Shown here piece after piece: positions 20,589-33,600 of a DNA stretch of 64,000 nucleotides. Where the stretch lies: the NCBI GenBank assembly GCA_016802295.1, contig JAESIW010000180.1:382752-446751 (forward strand), written 5' to 3'. The notes under the pieces were generated by a model that was given only the letters and a program-made list of their open reading frames with translations, was not told where the DNA came from and did not search any database. Position numbers and translations under genes: made by a program. Every line of letters begins with the position of its first letter. Positions within the stretch are counted from its first letter, which is position 1. This DNA is from Brachionus rotundiformis. Lineage: Eukaryota; Rotifera; Eurotatoria; Ploima; Brachionidae.

Positions 20589-23385
20589 TTATGTCAACAT
20601 AATAGCTTTACAATTTTTTTCAAAGATCATCAGCCGAACCATTTCGAATATAGTTTTGATGTTATTGGTATCAATGGCTGTGGTAAAATGTGAATATATT
20701 GTTTTTTCTTCTATTTTGTATTTTAAACGATTATCTTTCTTTTGTGCTATTCTTATCTTGTCATTATCATATTCTTCATACTCGATTGAGTCAAAATCAT
20801 TAATGTTGCGTTTTTTCTTGGAAAAATGACTTCCTTTTTCTGTGCAAACATTCTGTTCATGCTTTAGATTGGAAAATTTCCTTACCAAATAATCCTCTAC
20901 ATCAGTCAACGAGTTTTCATTTCCATAAAAATCGCTACAATATAATTTTATATTAGATATCTTTATTTTGTCTTTAAGTAAATCATATTTGTTAAGAAAA
21001 AGAATAAACTCAACGTCTTGCAGATATTTATAATTTACCAGGGTTTCGAATATTTTACATGACTCTTCAAGTCTACTTGTAGTCCCATCTTCGCGTAAAC
21101 ACTCGTCATACTCACTACAAGATGCCAAGAAAAGGATTGCGGTCACATCAGAAAAGCATTGTTGCCACTTTTGTCTTTGGGTCCGCTGGCCACCTACATC
21201 TACAAACCTAAATGGAACATTCTTAATGACCATTTCTATTTCGTTAATGGAAGTTGTAGCTCGACGGGACCGAAGAATATCGTTCATGTTAGGCACATAA
21301 TTCTTGAAAAAATTTCAAGATTAATTCTTATTTTTTATAAATTTTTTTATTTTTATATTTTTTTATAAAAATTTAAATCTAAAACAATTAAATTTTTGAA
21401 AGTATTTTGAAAATAAGATCAAAATTTGAAAATCAGATTTATTAGATTGCTAAATAAAACATCACAATGTAATAATTATTAAAATAATGTAAACAACAAA
21501 TAAACTTGGTAACAATTAAGTTTAAATTTGGCAAATTAATGAAGAATTATTTTAGGCAAGTAAGAATTTCGTGGTCATGGAAATAGTCTAGTCAAACTTA
21601 AGCAACTAAAAATACCATCAAAGTCTAAATTTATCCAGCCTAAATATACCTTAAGGCTACTAATATATGGCGGCATGTAATTAATTTTAATGGAATTGGT
21701 TTCTGTATTAAGTTAAGATAATCAAAATTTAATTCAATGATTTTGAGACTTTATTTATATAAAATTAAACAAAAATTCAAAAAAGTGAAACCTTAGATTT
21801 GTTCAGAATTTTGTCTAGTTTAATTAAAAAAACAAAAGTGTTCTGTTAAGTAATCCCTAGGACTTCATACGATTTAAGTGAATAAAATATTTTTTTGGCA
21901 TTCTTTGATAATAAAAATTGCCACACCCTTTTTTGAAAATAAAAATATATACCAAAATATAGGATATTTTATGCTCTTGCAGGATATTTATAATTAAAAA
22001 AAAATTTGATTTAATTTATTGAATTCCTTGGTTTGAAAATAAAAATTTTCAAAGGGTTAGTTTTTTTAGACCTCTGGGTACAAAGATTTTTATTTTGTCC
22101 ACAAAAAAAAGATATTTATGGTTCTAAAGAACGGTTGGGTTATCCTTCTAACTTAGTAATAATTACAATTAATTAAAGTTTTTGATAAAATTTTAATTAT
22201 TTTGCTCAAAAATCGACTTGGAAATTATGGTTTGCTACTACATTAAAATAAATTTATCATTGAATGATAGGAAACCTTTGTGTCAGTTTGAGCTATTGCT
22301 TAAAAAGTAGCAGAAAAAGAGATGACCACACCTCGTTGAATAACATGGTATAAATTATAGCATATTATTCAATGAATTACCATTTTCGCATATATATATC
22401 CAAAGAATAGCATGCATTCTTAGTCTGTCCAAAATTTGCTGAAACATAATCATGTGACTAAAGCTGATAAAATTAACTCCTAGCCCACCCCCAACTGAAT
22501 GCAGATCAGTTGGTAAATTTGAAAGCCAAGATTTATGTTAACTTAGACAAAATTTAGCTAAAACAAGTTTTTAAAAAATTATTAAATCACTCGATCTCAT
22601 TTTATATAATAATAATAATCGGGTATCGTAAAAAATTTCCTATTAATTTATATTTTAATTTTAGATAAAAAGGAACTTTACTTATTAATACTTTACTTAT
22701 TAAATCAAGATAGTAAGCTAAAATAATAATTGCAAAATTTGACTTGAGGTTTAAAAAATTAAAGCTAAAACAAGAAAATTACTTTATTTGCTATACGGCT
22801 TAAATTTTCGATGTAATAAGGTACATTCTCGACAAAATATCTGGGAAAATCTCGCCTCCTACTATAGGCAAGTCTAATCGAAGGATCATTCCACAGCTCA
22901 AAAATTAAATTTACTGAATTGTTTGCCAAAAATTGCTCTGGAAAGATTGGAATCTTTTGTTTCAAGCGTTGAGAGTCCAATTCTCTGTCATCCATCAAGG
23001 TTTTATAAATGAGTCTGTACTCAGAGACCAAGCTTTTCATTCTTGATGTGGTGTCATTTTCATCGTCTCCCCAAGCAAGGCCCAGATGTGTTTTGCCATT
23101 TACCAAACCAACCATTCCCTTTAGAATATTTTCATAAATCTGAGTGCGGTATTCGACCATTTCCTGTTCACAGAAGCCAGTTCCATGAATAATCTGCATT
23201 TGTTTTAAAAATGTCGACTTTCCTGACTCCCCTGCGCCCAAAAGTACGATTTTTTGTGTCGCCAAAAAGCGCCTTTTTAGCTCAGACAACTCACGGTCGA
23301 TCTTTTTACTACGCTCCGATTGTATCCTTTCCTGGCCACTCAAGCAACACTTGCATATCTCATTTCTCTTTAGATTACTTAACAT
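20589..23385 (-). CDS. G protein alpha subunit, 12/13 class
   Basis: Two exons: 23385-22783 (201 codons) and 21302-20589 (237 codons plus stop), joined in phase 0 at ANK|NYVPNMND with consensus GT and TTTTTTCAAG. The product is 438 residues. Motifs: P-loop GAGESGKST, switch I region SRRATTSI with the Arg and Thr of R-x-x-T, switch II FVDVGGQRTQRQKW, NKYDLL, and FTTAIDT (TCAT box variant). Wording such as QRTQRQKWQQCF, SSEYD-like CSEYDECL and IMLT at the C-terminus fits the 12/13 class, which couples receptors to RhoGEFs. An N-terminal CKCC may be palmitoylated. The odd point is an insert of about 45 residues, rich in Lys, Asp and Glu, between the LVRKF helix and FTTAIDT, which makes it longer than the roughly 380 residues usual for this class. 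The intron is 1.5 kb. Confidence 0.93.
21303..22782 (-). other. 1.48-kb intron of the G-alpha gene
   Basis: AT-rich, no frame or transposon protein recognised inside. Confidence 0.7.
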
Positions 23386-24502
23386 TTTGATATTCTAAAA
23401 CAAGGCATCATTCTAAATTAAAACTAACAATGATTAATTCTAATTTTATTATTTAATTTTATAGAAAGTCTTGTTTTTATTGAATTAAAAATATAATTTA
23501 TATACACATACAGGTAATAATAATAATAAAAAGCAGAAGAATTAAAATTGAAAAATAGTTTCTTAAGCTAGACGAGCTTTGTCCCCAATTTTCCTAAAGC
23601 TAAACTATTTTCCTTTCCACAGTCCAAAAATTCCAGATTTTTTTTTATCAAATTTAAATCTACCTTTAATGCTTTGCTTAATTTCGAATACTTTTTTAAT
23701 TAACTTTAAATTATTTAAATTGATTACATAACAATTTTATTTTAAGTGAAATAGAAAAATAATTTACTATTAATAATGATATATGATGCATTTTAAAATA
23801 TTATACATAAACATAAGGCCTGTATTATAATGCTTAATTATCTCGTAAGTCCATGATTAGTTTTTTATGTTTTAAATAATTTTGTTTTAATTTGCTTATA
23901 AAACGTTTAGATAAAGAAATAAAGATAATTTGACATAAGCAAAATTCTGAGCATTCTAAATGAATAAATTATTTTGATTATTAATTGAAAATATTTATAT
24001 CCCATTAACGATTGATTAGGTTTAATTATAAAAACTTTTTAGTCGGACTTAAACTGAAATAGGGTTAATTGACTCTATTTATTATTTTTAAAGCAAAAAA
24101 ATAAAAATTGATCCTCTATTTATTTAATTTGTCATTTTATTTACATTTTTTTAGCTTGTTTAATCAATTTAAGAAAGTATTGGAAAAAATTAATTGATTA
24201 TTGATGATAGAAAATTCTTTAATATTTTTAATCAAAAATCAGTCGTTCGAAGTTGGATTAAAAAAATTAAGTTATTTATAATTTTAGTTTTAAATTTTTT
24301 TTATAATATTTTAAAATTTTGCAAAATTAAAAATCTTGCTGCAATTAAGATTTATAATGCCAGCACATTGGGAACTCTTTCCAATGTCAACAAGATGTCT
24401 TGTTTTAAAACAAGCTCAAATTAGTTTTGGAAAGGTTTCTTAATAATTTCTCACTTTAAAAGCTATTTATTAAACACTTTAAAAATTATGTTCAATTGTG
24501 GA
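23386..24502. other. Intergenic, no firm gene
   Basis: Holds the 5' flank of the G-alpha gene (minus) and of the Ly6-type gene (plus). A 76-codon plus frame at 24194-24424 is Lys/Ile/Phe-rich and probably chance; it ends in the palindrome CTTGTTTTAAAACAAG. Confidence 0.5.
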
Positions 24503-24982
24503 ATGTTTGGCTTAAAATTTTATATCTGTTTAAGTAATTAAACTAATTTCTGAATTTAAATTATTAATCAATTTTTGAAGACCTGTTGCTTTTAAACAGC
24601 TTTTCCCAAGCTATGATATGCTTTGTATGCGATTCGAGCACCGAATCGAACTGTCTGAATGGACCTTTCGATGGCATCCAAACATCGTATCCATCACTAA
24701 ATGCCATCTGCATGGTACCAATTTTTAAAATACGAATTTCACTTATTAATATAAATATTTAAGGCGACGTATTACTACAGTGGTGATACAATTACCAGAG
24801 TTGTCAGATCTTACTCCAACACTTGCCTTGATTTCCGCAATTCCACCTACTCGGTCAACTGCTGTTCGTTCAACCACTGTAATGCATATAAACAATTACG
24901 AACCATTGCTACATCGCAAATGAACAAAATAAACTCGAATAAAATCTTAATTATATTCGCAATTTTTAGCTTTTTATTTTAA
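24503..24982 (+). CDS. Ly6/quiver-type GPI-anchored small protein, three exons
   Basis: Exons 24503-24533, 24581-24714 and 24764-24982 join with consensus GT-AG signals and correct phase to give 127 residues. The first two exons make a clean signal peptide (MFGLKFYICL, then NLLLLNSFSQA) ending just before MICFVCDSST. The mature part has eight cysteines in the order C-x2-C, C, C, then C, CC and C-N (NCCSFNHCNAY), the final CC...CN being the hallmark of Ly6/uPAR/quiver three-finger domains. The C-terminus is polar and then hydrophobic (KILIIFAIFSFLF), a GPI-attachment signal. Such proteins sit on the outer plasma membrane and modulate receptors, channels or adhesion; the partner here is unknown. 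None of the exons is long, so the gene is easily missed. It lies between the G-alpha and the MFS-like gene. Confidence 0.85.
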
Positions 24983-25267
24983 AAATTTTTATCAACTTTT
25001 TTTTTTATCCAGAAACAAAATTAATTAAATTATTAAAATTTATGATTTATGCCTAATAGATTCAGTTTTAAAATATAAACCCCCACTGAATAAATTTAAA
25101 CTTTAATTTGCAACTTTATATTTAAAATTAACCATAAAATTATATCGTTATTAACATTTTTAAATAATTTTTTTTTAATAAATATTTTTGATTATTTATT
25201 TTGTTAAAAAAAATTAATTCATAATAGTTTTTATTGATCTAGCTGTAAAAAAAAAGCTTTGTATAGA

Positions 25268-28132
25268 ATGGACACTACTCATTACGATCAGATAATGCTA
25301 GAAAGCGATGAGGAAAAGCTTAAAAGGGAAAGTGATGGTGAAATTGATGATGATTTTGACGAAGATGTTATCTATACGGCAGGTGAGAATATAAATATGA
25401 GTCTAAACATGGATCTGAAAAGAGCTCGTACCTCAATAATCTCCTATAATAAAGATAACCAAAAAAATTTTAGTCTTTCCAAATCAATAAGGAATCGATT
25501 TGCCAAAAGTGACCAAGACGAGTCCAATTTTATCAAAATACTAAAATACATTCTCATAAATTTAACTTTTTTGTTATACGTAAGCTTTGGAATAACTTTT
25601 GTATAAGCTGGACACTTATTACTTTTAAAGGGTGCATCGTTTTGCCTAATTATCAATTCAAAAGAATATTTTATAGAGCTGTTAAATCTTGATTTTATAT
25701 CAATAACTAATGCTTTAACATTTACCATTTTTTCGGTCTTCATTGGACTTGTTTTAATTTCAATAGTGTCGCTAAAGTAAAACTAATTTATTAAAAAAAA
25801 AAATATTTATATATAATTTTATTATATTTAGATTCGACAGGTTTTATTTGATATTCTTTAGCTCATTAATTAATTCGGTATGTTTAATAATTATTCCATT
25901 CTTAAAATCGGTTTCGTTCTTTTGGTTCTTGCTTTTTTTGTTTGGATTTTCATTTGGTACAGTTAAAATTAGTGAGTATAATATTTTAATAATTTAAAAC
26001 GAATAAAATTAATTAATATCTTTAAATTAGAATATTTTTATTAATTAGAAATTTTTTTTCTATTAATTTTTATCTTTATAGTCTCGTATAAATGGTGTGT
26101 AAGAAAGATAAAATATCTAAACATATTCAAATTAAATCTTTTGTATATTCAATTATTTGTTGGATTTTTTGTCTGCTACTTTATGATGGTTTCATCCCTT
26201 AAGCATGAAGACGGCATTGGAATTTTGGTCAAGAATTCATCAATTAGCAATTTGGAGCCAAACTTTGAAGCAAAACGTGAGGACATATTCGAGAGTCTAG
26301 TGGATAATGTGGCAAATTCTACACTTACTACAACTACATCTACTACAATAACAACCCCTACACACCAACCTAAGCCTGAGATAGCTGATGGAGGACAACT
26401 AGAGCAAAACAGAATAACAAAACCTAATCTGGACAACCCAAAAACAACCAAAAGTCCCACTACCACAAAATCAATATCCCAATTGGTATCTGACTGCGTT
26501 CTCAAGCTAAATAAAACATGTAGCTTGACCATCTTTAATTTTAAATATGCCAATTCTTCACAGAATGACCAAAACGAGTTTAAATGTGACTACGAATACT
26601 TTTTCAATCCTCAAAACTTGATTACAGACCCGAGTAGTGTACAGTCTACGGACGAAAATTGTGAAAAACTAAAAAATTTTAATTTCAATGCTTCTGTTAG
26701 TGAGTCGAGCTGCTTTAACATGGCAAAAATGAATTCAGCTCAGAATAATTTGGAAAAAAACTATACTTGTAACTTGATGCAAGAGAATCACGAAGGTATT
26801 TACCAATTAAAATACAATTGTAGATTTAACCAAACAAATTGGGACCTTTGTCACTCAATGTACGAGACCAAACCATCTACAACTACAACCACAACTACAA
26901 CACTTACTACGACTACGGCTACGACTACGACTACGACTACAATTTCTACTATTAGAGCTTCAAATGCCGAAATGACAACCACAACCAAGAAGTTCGAAAT
27001 AAACACAATAATGGATGAGACAATTTTAAAATTAAAGGAATTTTACTCAAATGCAAATCAATTGCAAACATTTTTTATTGTAGCCGGAATTTTAAATTTG
27101 ATTTTGTCGCTTATGTATACATTTTTGATATTATCTCATTTAAACTCATTCATGGTAAAATTAGTTCATTTTATTTGCTTTTCATTGAAGTGTTTTTTGT
27201 GCATTGGCAAACTAAAATCGAAAAAGCCAAATTCAAAGATAGATACTTTTTCAACGGGATTCAAATTTACCAAATTAAAAAATGAAGAAAATGAAGATCA
27301 AGAGAAAGAGGACAGGTTTATTGATAATGAGTTTGCAGAGAGTAATATAGACATGAATATGTCAGTAACTCGGGAGAGAAAATCTTATTTAAAAATGGCC
27401 AATTTTTGGACCTTTTTAGCCATACTGGCTACATATGGAGGACTTTTTGTAAATTTTGCTCTTTTCATGGACAATTATTTGGTGTCTCGGCTCACCGAGT
27501 CTTACTTTTACCAGGTTGACTTAATAAACAAGTTTTTTATTTTGGCTTTGATTGTTGGTAGGTGTCTAAGTCTAATTTACACTTATACACTTAGCAAGAC
27601 TGAATTAGTCTATGTGGAACAAAATTGTCTATCTAGATTTTTGGATAGAAAAATTTTCAAAAATTTATTCAACAGAAAGCATTCGTCACTATGCTTACTC
27701 TTAATTACTTTATTTTTTTTGTCTCTTATTCAATTGACTTCAGATCACTTTACAGAAAATTTAAATCGTATGTTCTTTAATAAAAAGAATAGCAGTGAAA
27801 TGGTATTTGGTTCAATTTTAGGCAATGTCAAGCTTGATTTGTACACGATTTTTATCTTTGGAGCAGCGTATCCATTTTTTTTGAGTTTTACTCTACCATT
27901 GGTGATTAATTTGCTTCAGACTGACAGAAAATTGATGACCAAGTTGAGACCAAGTTTGCTGTTGAATTATGTTTGGAGCGCGGTTTATATTGGAGCAGTT
28001 TTGACATCACTTTTGAGCAGCATTTGCATTTTTAAATTCAACACTTATAACATTTTTATATATACTAATATAGTGACTAGTTTTTTATTAATTTTATTTT
28101 TAATTTTGTATTCAAATTCATTAAATCGATGA
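25268..28132 (+). CDS. MFS-like multi-pass protein with Thr-rich (mucin-like) extracellular loop
   Basis: Exons 25268-25579, 25631-25776, 25832-25971 and 26082-28132 keep phase and give 882 residues. The first intron (51 bp) removes an in-frame TAA at 25604. The N-terminus is cytosolic and acidic. The next segments, ILKYILINLTFLLYGASF, FTIFSVFIGLVLISIVSL and KFDRF followed by two more spans, resemble the first half of MFS carriers of the NaGLT1/MFSD4 type (FDR after TM2). A large loop of about 300 residues follows, with Thr tracts at about residues 270 and 460, many N-x-S/T sites and spaced Cys, then about eight further membrane segments (FWTFLAILATYGGLFVNFAL and others). Facilitator of an organic solute is the likely role, but the huge glycosylated loop is not usual for MFS carriers, and the family assignment is moderate. 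No defect seen. Confidence 0.6.
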
Positions 28133-29343
28133 ATTGAATTCGCAATTGTTTTATTTCAAGACCTGGATTTATTTATTTTTTTAGAGAAAAATCGATTTTA
28201 TACTAATATTTAATAATTTTATTAAAAAAGTAAAATTTAAATATTTTAAAAGTGATTTTAAAAGTGAAAAGTCTGACGACATTGTCATTAAGTATTTTAA
28301 AACAAGTAACTTCGCTTAATATTTATATGTATAATATGGTATTTTTAAGTATAGGCCTAAATTTTGATATTTACGGTACTAAACGAAAATTAAGATAAAT
28401 TTAAGTTTTATTATTATTTTATTAAATATTTTAATTTTTTCATATTTCTATTTTCAATTATTTATCAGTTTTTTCTTCCGGTAAAAGACAAATATTAAGT
28501 CTTCAGGGCCAAAATATCTTCTTTAATACTTATTCATCGGTTTCCAAACGTTGATCACTCTTCAACTGCAAATTAAAGTCTAACAATTTAAGTCTAAGGA
28601 GATAACAATTCCAATCATCCAAAGCGCAAGAATAATATGAAACTGGTCAATAAAGCATTGACAAAAAACTTAAATTTTCATTTCTAATTTTGTTATGGTT
28701 ATATTAATTTTGATAAAATTTTATTAAGAAATATACTAAAACATAGTTTGAAAAATACAAGATTAAACTTGACTATTCAAAGTAACTAGGAAACAGTTAA
28801 AAAAATAATATTGTTCCCTATTTTATCATAATTTACAATTAGTTACGTTTATATCAAATTTTATGATTACATATTAATACATATAAAATTTAATACAGAA
28901 TTAGATTTAAATATTCAATATAGTAGTTTTACCGTAATTATTATTTTAATAAATTAAAATCGAATAAAAATATTCTTAAACAATTTTTAAAATTTTTTGA
29001 CATACTACATTCACTAAATTAAGCATATTTTTCTCAAAATAAATCAAAACTTATTTTTATGTTTGTCCTATTGTCCATTAAATCCAAAATTTATATTTTT
29101 TTCTTCAATTGTATTGTATTCAAAAATGCAATGTAAATAAAGACTATCTCTATTGTTTTTTTAATGGTCCTCTATCAAATGTTAAAGATTGTTTTCTTCT
29201 TTTAATTATTCCATTGAGTCCAATCAAATATAAATTATTATCTCTTTAGCACTACTGATAATTTCTTTAATATTTGAATATTAATTTTAATAATCTTTTA
29301 ATAGTTAGAAAAAACTTGAATAAAAATTCTCATTACTTTTTTT
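28133..29343. other. Intergenic, no gene seen
   Basis: Very AT-rich; no open frame, tRNA or transposon protein recognised on either strand. Confidence 0.6.
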
Positions 29344-29750
29344 TTAGTCTATTGGCTGCATCATTTGACCAAATATGACTGCTGGACCAAAGATTAGAAA
29401 CCCACCAAAGACAAAGTCCGCACACAAGCTGCCATTTATAGCTCATAATTTTGCTAGTACAGGTAAAATGACTGGTAAAAATATCCAACCAAATAGTATC
29501 AATGTAAATATCAAAGTAAAAAGTAATATTGAACTTGGACTCAATATCGGACTATTAAGGGTTCTGGCCACGGCACCAACCATGATAACAATCATTAAAT
29601 AGACAAATATTGTGCTCAAAAAGGCTGCTACTTTTATCTGTGAATCGTTCTTGAGGTTGAAGCATGCTATTATGAATATAAGTGTTGGCAAAATGGCCAG
29701 GAAATAGGCAAGCCATAAATTTAAATCTAAATAGGCCTGTTATTAACAAT
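29344..29750 (-). pseudogene. Scrambled fragment of chitin synthase
   Basis: On the minus strand 29745-29500 matches intron 7/exon 8 of the chitin synthase gene (31785-31540), including the splice acceptor, and encodes PTLIFIIACFNLKNDSQIKV and so on. It then jumps at about 29500 to sequence matching 33745-33594, which is the interior of exon 3 of that gene, and ends at 29344. So exon 8 start is followed by exon 3 middle, the opposite order to the intact gene, and the reading frame after the joint is shifted and stops. Intron DNA is included, so this is a genomic rearrangement, not a retrocopy. Similarity is high, so it is recent. Confidence 0.9.
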
Positions 29751-29889
29751 TAAAAAGAGCTTTCACATACATAAAACATGATTAAAAATTTTTTGATAAA
29801 ATTAATTCACTTTGATTGATTAACTTTAAACAGTTAGAATTTAATTTTTTTTCTTGCCATTAAATATGTCCGTCTCTAACCACCACTCA

Positions 29890-30470
29890 CTCAAGTATGA
29901 CATTCAATTCCTGATGAGCACATAATTTGAAAAACACACATCTTATCTGTTTTGTTAAATTAAAAGAAAAAATTCTTGAAATTTTTTGTCCCCCCCCTGG
30001 CTTTGCTTGTACCAATATACCTATTGAGTCCTTTAATTCAAAATATTCAAAAAAACGCGATCTTACAATGACCAAATACTATTCAATTAATCTTGACGAA
30101 TTTAGTTCTGTACCTACTGTTACTACAACCATGTCAAAAGACACAATATTCCCATTAAATATTTTGCCAGCTAAAAGCATAGTCTTTGGCTTTATTTTAT
30201 GCTTGAAAACCAATTGAAACTTATGTTCCAGAGAATTGCAAAGGCCAGAAACAGTCTTTAAGATCAGAATCCTCTTGAAAAGCTGAGAATGTAAATTTCA
30301 AAAAGCAGTTTTTACTTTGAAAAAAGAAGAAAACACAAAAAACAAAAGAGGCGTTTGGTATCCGCTTGGTATAAAATGGTATATCTGGCCTTTGTATTAT
30401 TTTTGGTTGTATAAACTTGTTTTTCTTTAATTTTTTTACTTTCTTATGTTCTAATTCCACTCTTTGGTCA
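29890..30470 (-). other. Degenerate open stretches, possibly repeat-derived
   Basis: Several minus-strand frames in the same area read like broken protein (LEHKFQLVFKHKIKPKTMLL; LEHKKVKKLKKNKFIQPKII; KDSIGILVQAKPGGGQKIS). LEHK begins two of them, hinting at an internal duplication. No family recognised; a decayed element is possible. Confidence 0.25.
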
Positions 30471-30686
30471 GCTTAATAATAAATAACTAATACTTTAACT
30501 AGTATTCGGTTTAATATTGAAAATCTAATACATCTTGTTCGTTGAGAAATATTTTTTTGAAAAATCTTATTTTTTATAAAATTTATTTAAAAAAAAAATT
30601 AATTAATAAAATTAATAATAAAAATAAATTATTAATAAAAAATATTGATAAAAAATACAAAGCTCAAAACTTGTCTGAAATTAAAA

Positions 30687-33600
30687 TTATAAATTAAGAA
30701 CTGTGTCAACTGTGTCTAAATTAGGAGTGTATTTTCCATTAATGCCACTCTCGGTAAATGTAGGGTTATCAAATTCACTGGTCACTAGATAGCCGGTCGC
30801 TTTTTTTTCCTTATTTTCCCTTTTTAAACTAGTCTTACGAATTACTTGAATAAAAGTAATCGCTCTGTGCCAGATCATGGCCACAAACTGCAAAATTAAC
30901 ATGATAACAAACAGCATCACAAAAGAAAAATATACTGGCTCATATTTTACCATATTATCAAACACAGTTATCGAAATGTAAATTTTATCAATTAGTTTAT
31001 CTTTAAGCAATTGCATAGAAAATAACAAAAGATACCACATCGAATTAACAAGCAATAGATAAAAACTGCATTTATTTCGTAGACTGTCCAAGTCTTGTTT
31101 AATTTCTTCTTTATTTACCACAATATTTGGATGTAAATATTTGCTAATAAGTTGGTCAAAAAAAACTTTTTCCTCATCAGACTGTATGTCGAACTCGGAA
31201 TTTTTCAGACTTGCATGCTCGGTCCAGTTTTTTACCTCATTTGGCTCGGATCTGGTGTTTTCAGCACTATCAGTTTTAATAATTAATTTTTCATCCGAGT
31301 GTTCAGTTTTATTAACTGCATATTTAAGAATTGTTTTCTTCAATAGACTTATAATTCCCATGTTGGTGTTCTCAGCAGTATTCGGTCCCTTTATTTCTCT
31401 GGTACCCCATGAGACATTGTTCAAATTAATGACCGCATATATATTCATCAGAATGAAAGCAGATGGAAGTGTTAGGAAATAAAGTACACCTGGTACTATA
31501 CATTTGAACTCTCTGGGATGTATTATGGCGGCTAGAGTGAATGTAAAAATCAAAGCAAATAGTATTATTGAACTTGGGCTCAATATTGGACTATTAAGGG
31601 TTCTGGCTACGGCACCAACCATGATAACAATCATTAAATAGACAAATATTGTGCTCAAAAAGGCTGCTACTTTTATCTGTGAATCGTTCTTGAGGTTGAA
31701 GCATGCTATTATGAAAATAAGTGTTGGCAAAATGGCCAGGAAATAGGCAAGCCATAAATTTAAATCTAAACAGGTCTGTTATTAAATGGGAAGTAATTAT
31801 TAATAACTAAAAATACCCAAACTAGCATTTAATGTGTCCGCAATCATTAGAGTTACTGTCGCAGGACCAAGAATTGATGCAAGAAAGTTCACCAATATGT
31901 ACAGCACGTATAGATATGTCACTCTTTGATTTACTTTGAGAATATGCTTGTAATCTTGGAGAAAATCGATCAAATTTGCCATAGTTGATGGAATCCATCT
32001 TCTACGTTGATTATAATATTCCTTTAAGATAAAGAGTTTTTAATCAAAAATCAAAAATATCAAAATTTTTTATATTTTACGTATCTATCTTATTTTTTTT
32101 TATTTTTTTAAAAAAGAATTGCTTACAAGTGACCAAAAAAAGGTAATAGAAAAGATAGTTGGAAAAGATATGGAAAATAATTACATTAAACGTTTCTGGT
32201 GAATATGTGTAGGATGTGGCTGCTGAACAATATGCCACATAGTATCCTTGCTGAATTATCAAGGTACTTAACCATCTGTCTTCTCCTAAAAAAAAATAAA
32301 ATTATTTAAAAATTTTTATTTTTTTTCCTAATTTTGCCTTGATCATATTGCACACAATGGCTAGCCTGGCTAGATTTTGTGGTGTAAACACTTAAAATGT
32401 TATCTTCCAATAAAGTTGAACCTCTTAGAAGTGAGAAGCATCCAGGACTGCACATCACGGTACCGAATATGTGCTCGGACACTTTTTGTAGCCAATGACC
32501 AACTGCATATTCAAATATTTGGTACCAGACGACTGGACCTGAACCTATTGGATGAACCCGACCACACACTGAACCTATTTTCTTATTCTCTCTCATTTTA
32601 TCTACCATTAACTTTACCGAATTAGGTCTAAACTCAACATCACCATCAAGCGTAAGTATAAATGTATTTTCCAGCTTAAAAATTAATCATTTTCATTTAT
32701 AAAAAATAAAAATTTGTGTCCTGTTTTTACCTTTTGTCTTAATGAGTTGTCAATATTTTTTAAAAAATTACCAAAGCCAACGAATTTTTTTTTCTTGTCA
32801 TGTTTGACGTCATAAACGTTGTTAGTGTGGTAAAATTTTTCCATATTTTCCAAATCACCAAAATATTTGTACCCTAGCAAGTAGTACATGTACATGACCT
32901 GACTCCAGCGCTTTTTATTTCTAATCAACGATTTATCTTTCAAATGAACAATTAAAAAGTTCCCTCCAGGAAGTTTAAATCGCAGTTGGCCACCATATGG
33001 AGTTATTATTTTGGTCGGTGGTTCGACCTGAACGTCGTATTTGTGCGCAAATAATGCAGCCTCTTCGACAGCTTTGATCAAGTTTTGTACAAAACCATTT
33101 GGCTCCGAAGAACCATTGGGAAAATGAGATATAGCATCATCAAAAAATATATGGGCTTCGTAATCAAAACAGTCTGATTTAGAGTCATTTAGGCGCTTCT
33201 TTTCCGACTGGTCAATGTCAAGTCTAGCAAACATAAGTTTTTATTAAAAAAAATTATAAATAAAAAAAATAATTGATTAATAATTAAAAATTTTAATTAA
33301 TAAAAAGTAATATTTCAGCATTTTGGCATGCTGAATGCATGCCAATAAATTAATTAGAGGGATAAATTTACCTCATTATTGATTTAAGAAGTTGAAGCAT
33401 TTCATTGTCATTTTCATGCCACATTGTAGCACAAATGAACAATGTGGTCTTTCCATTGTACATGTCTTGCTCGGATTCAGAGTCTTCTAGAACTGCTTGA
33501 TCTTGATTTTTGGGCGGATAGTTGAACATTAATGAATTTTCGGCAAAAACCGAATTAAAATTTTGAAATTTAAAAATTCTCTTTACATTTTTTAGCCTAC

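Noticed and set aside
25604..25606. Nonsense mutation in the MFS-like gene
   Set aside because: A 51-bp intron with good GTAAGC and TTTTAAAG signals removes the stop in phase and gives a better family match, so no defect is needed.
26176..26553. Minus-strand Val-rich 125-codon frame
   Set aside because: Complement of the Thr tract in the MFS-like gene; Val runs are the mirror of ACA/ACT repeats.
33323..33345. Hairpin TTGGCATGC-TGAAT-GCATGCCAA as a regulatory RNA
   Set aside because: A 9-bp stem in an intron is too short to support a claim; listed only as a structural oddity.
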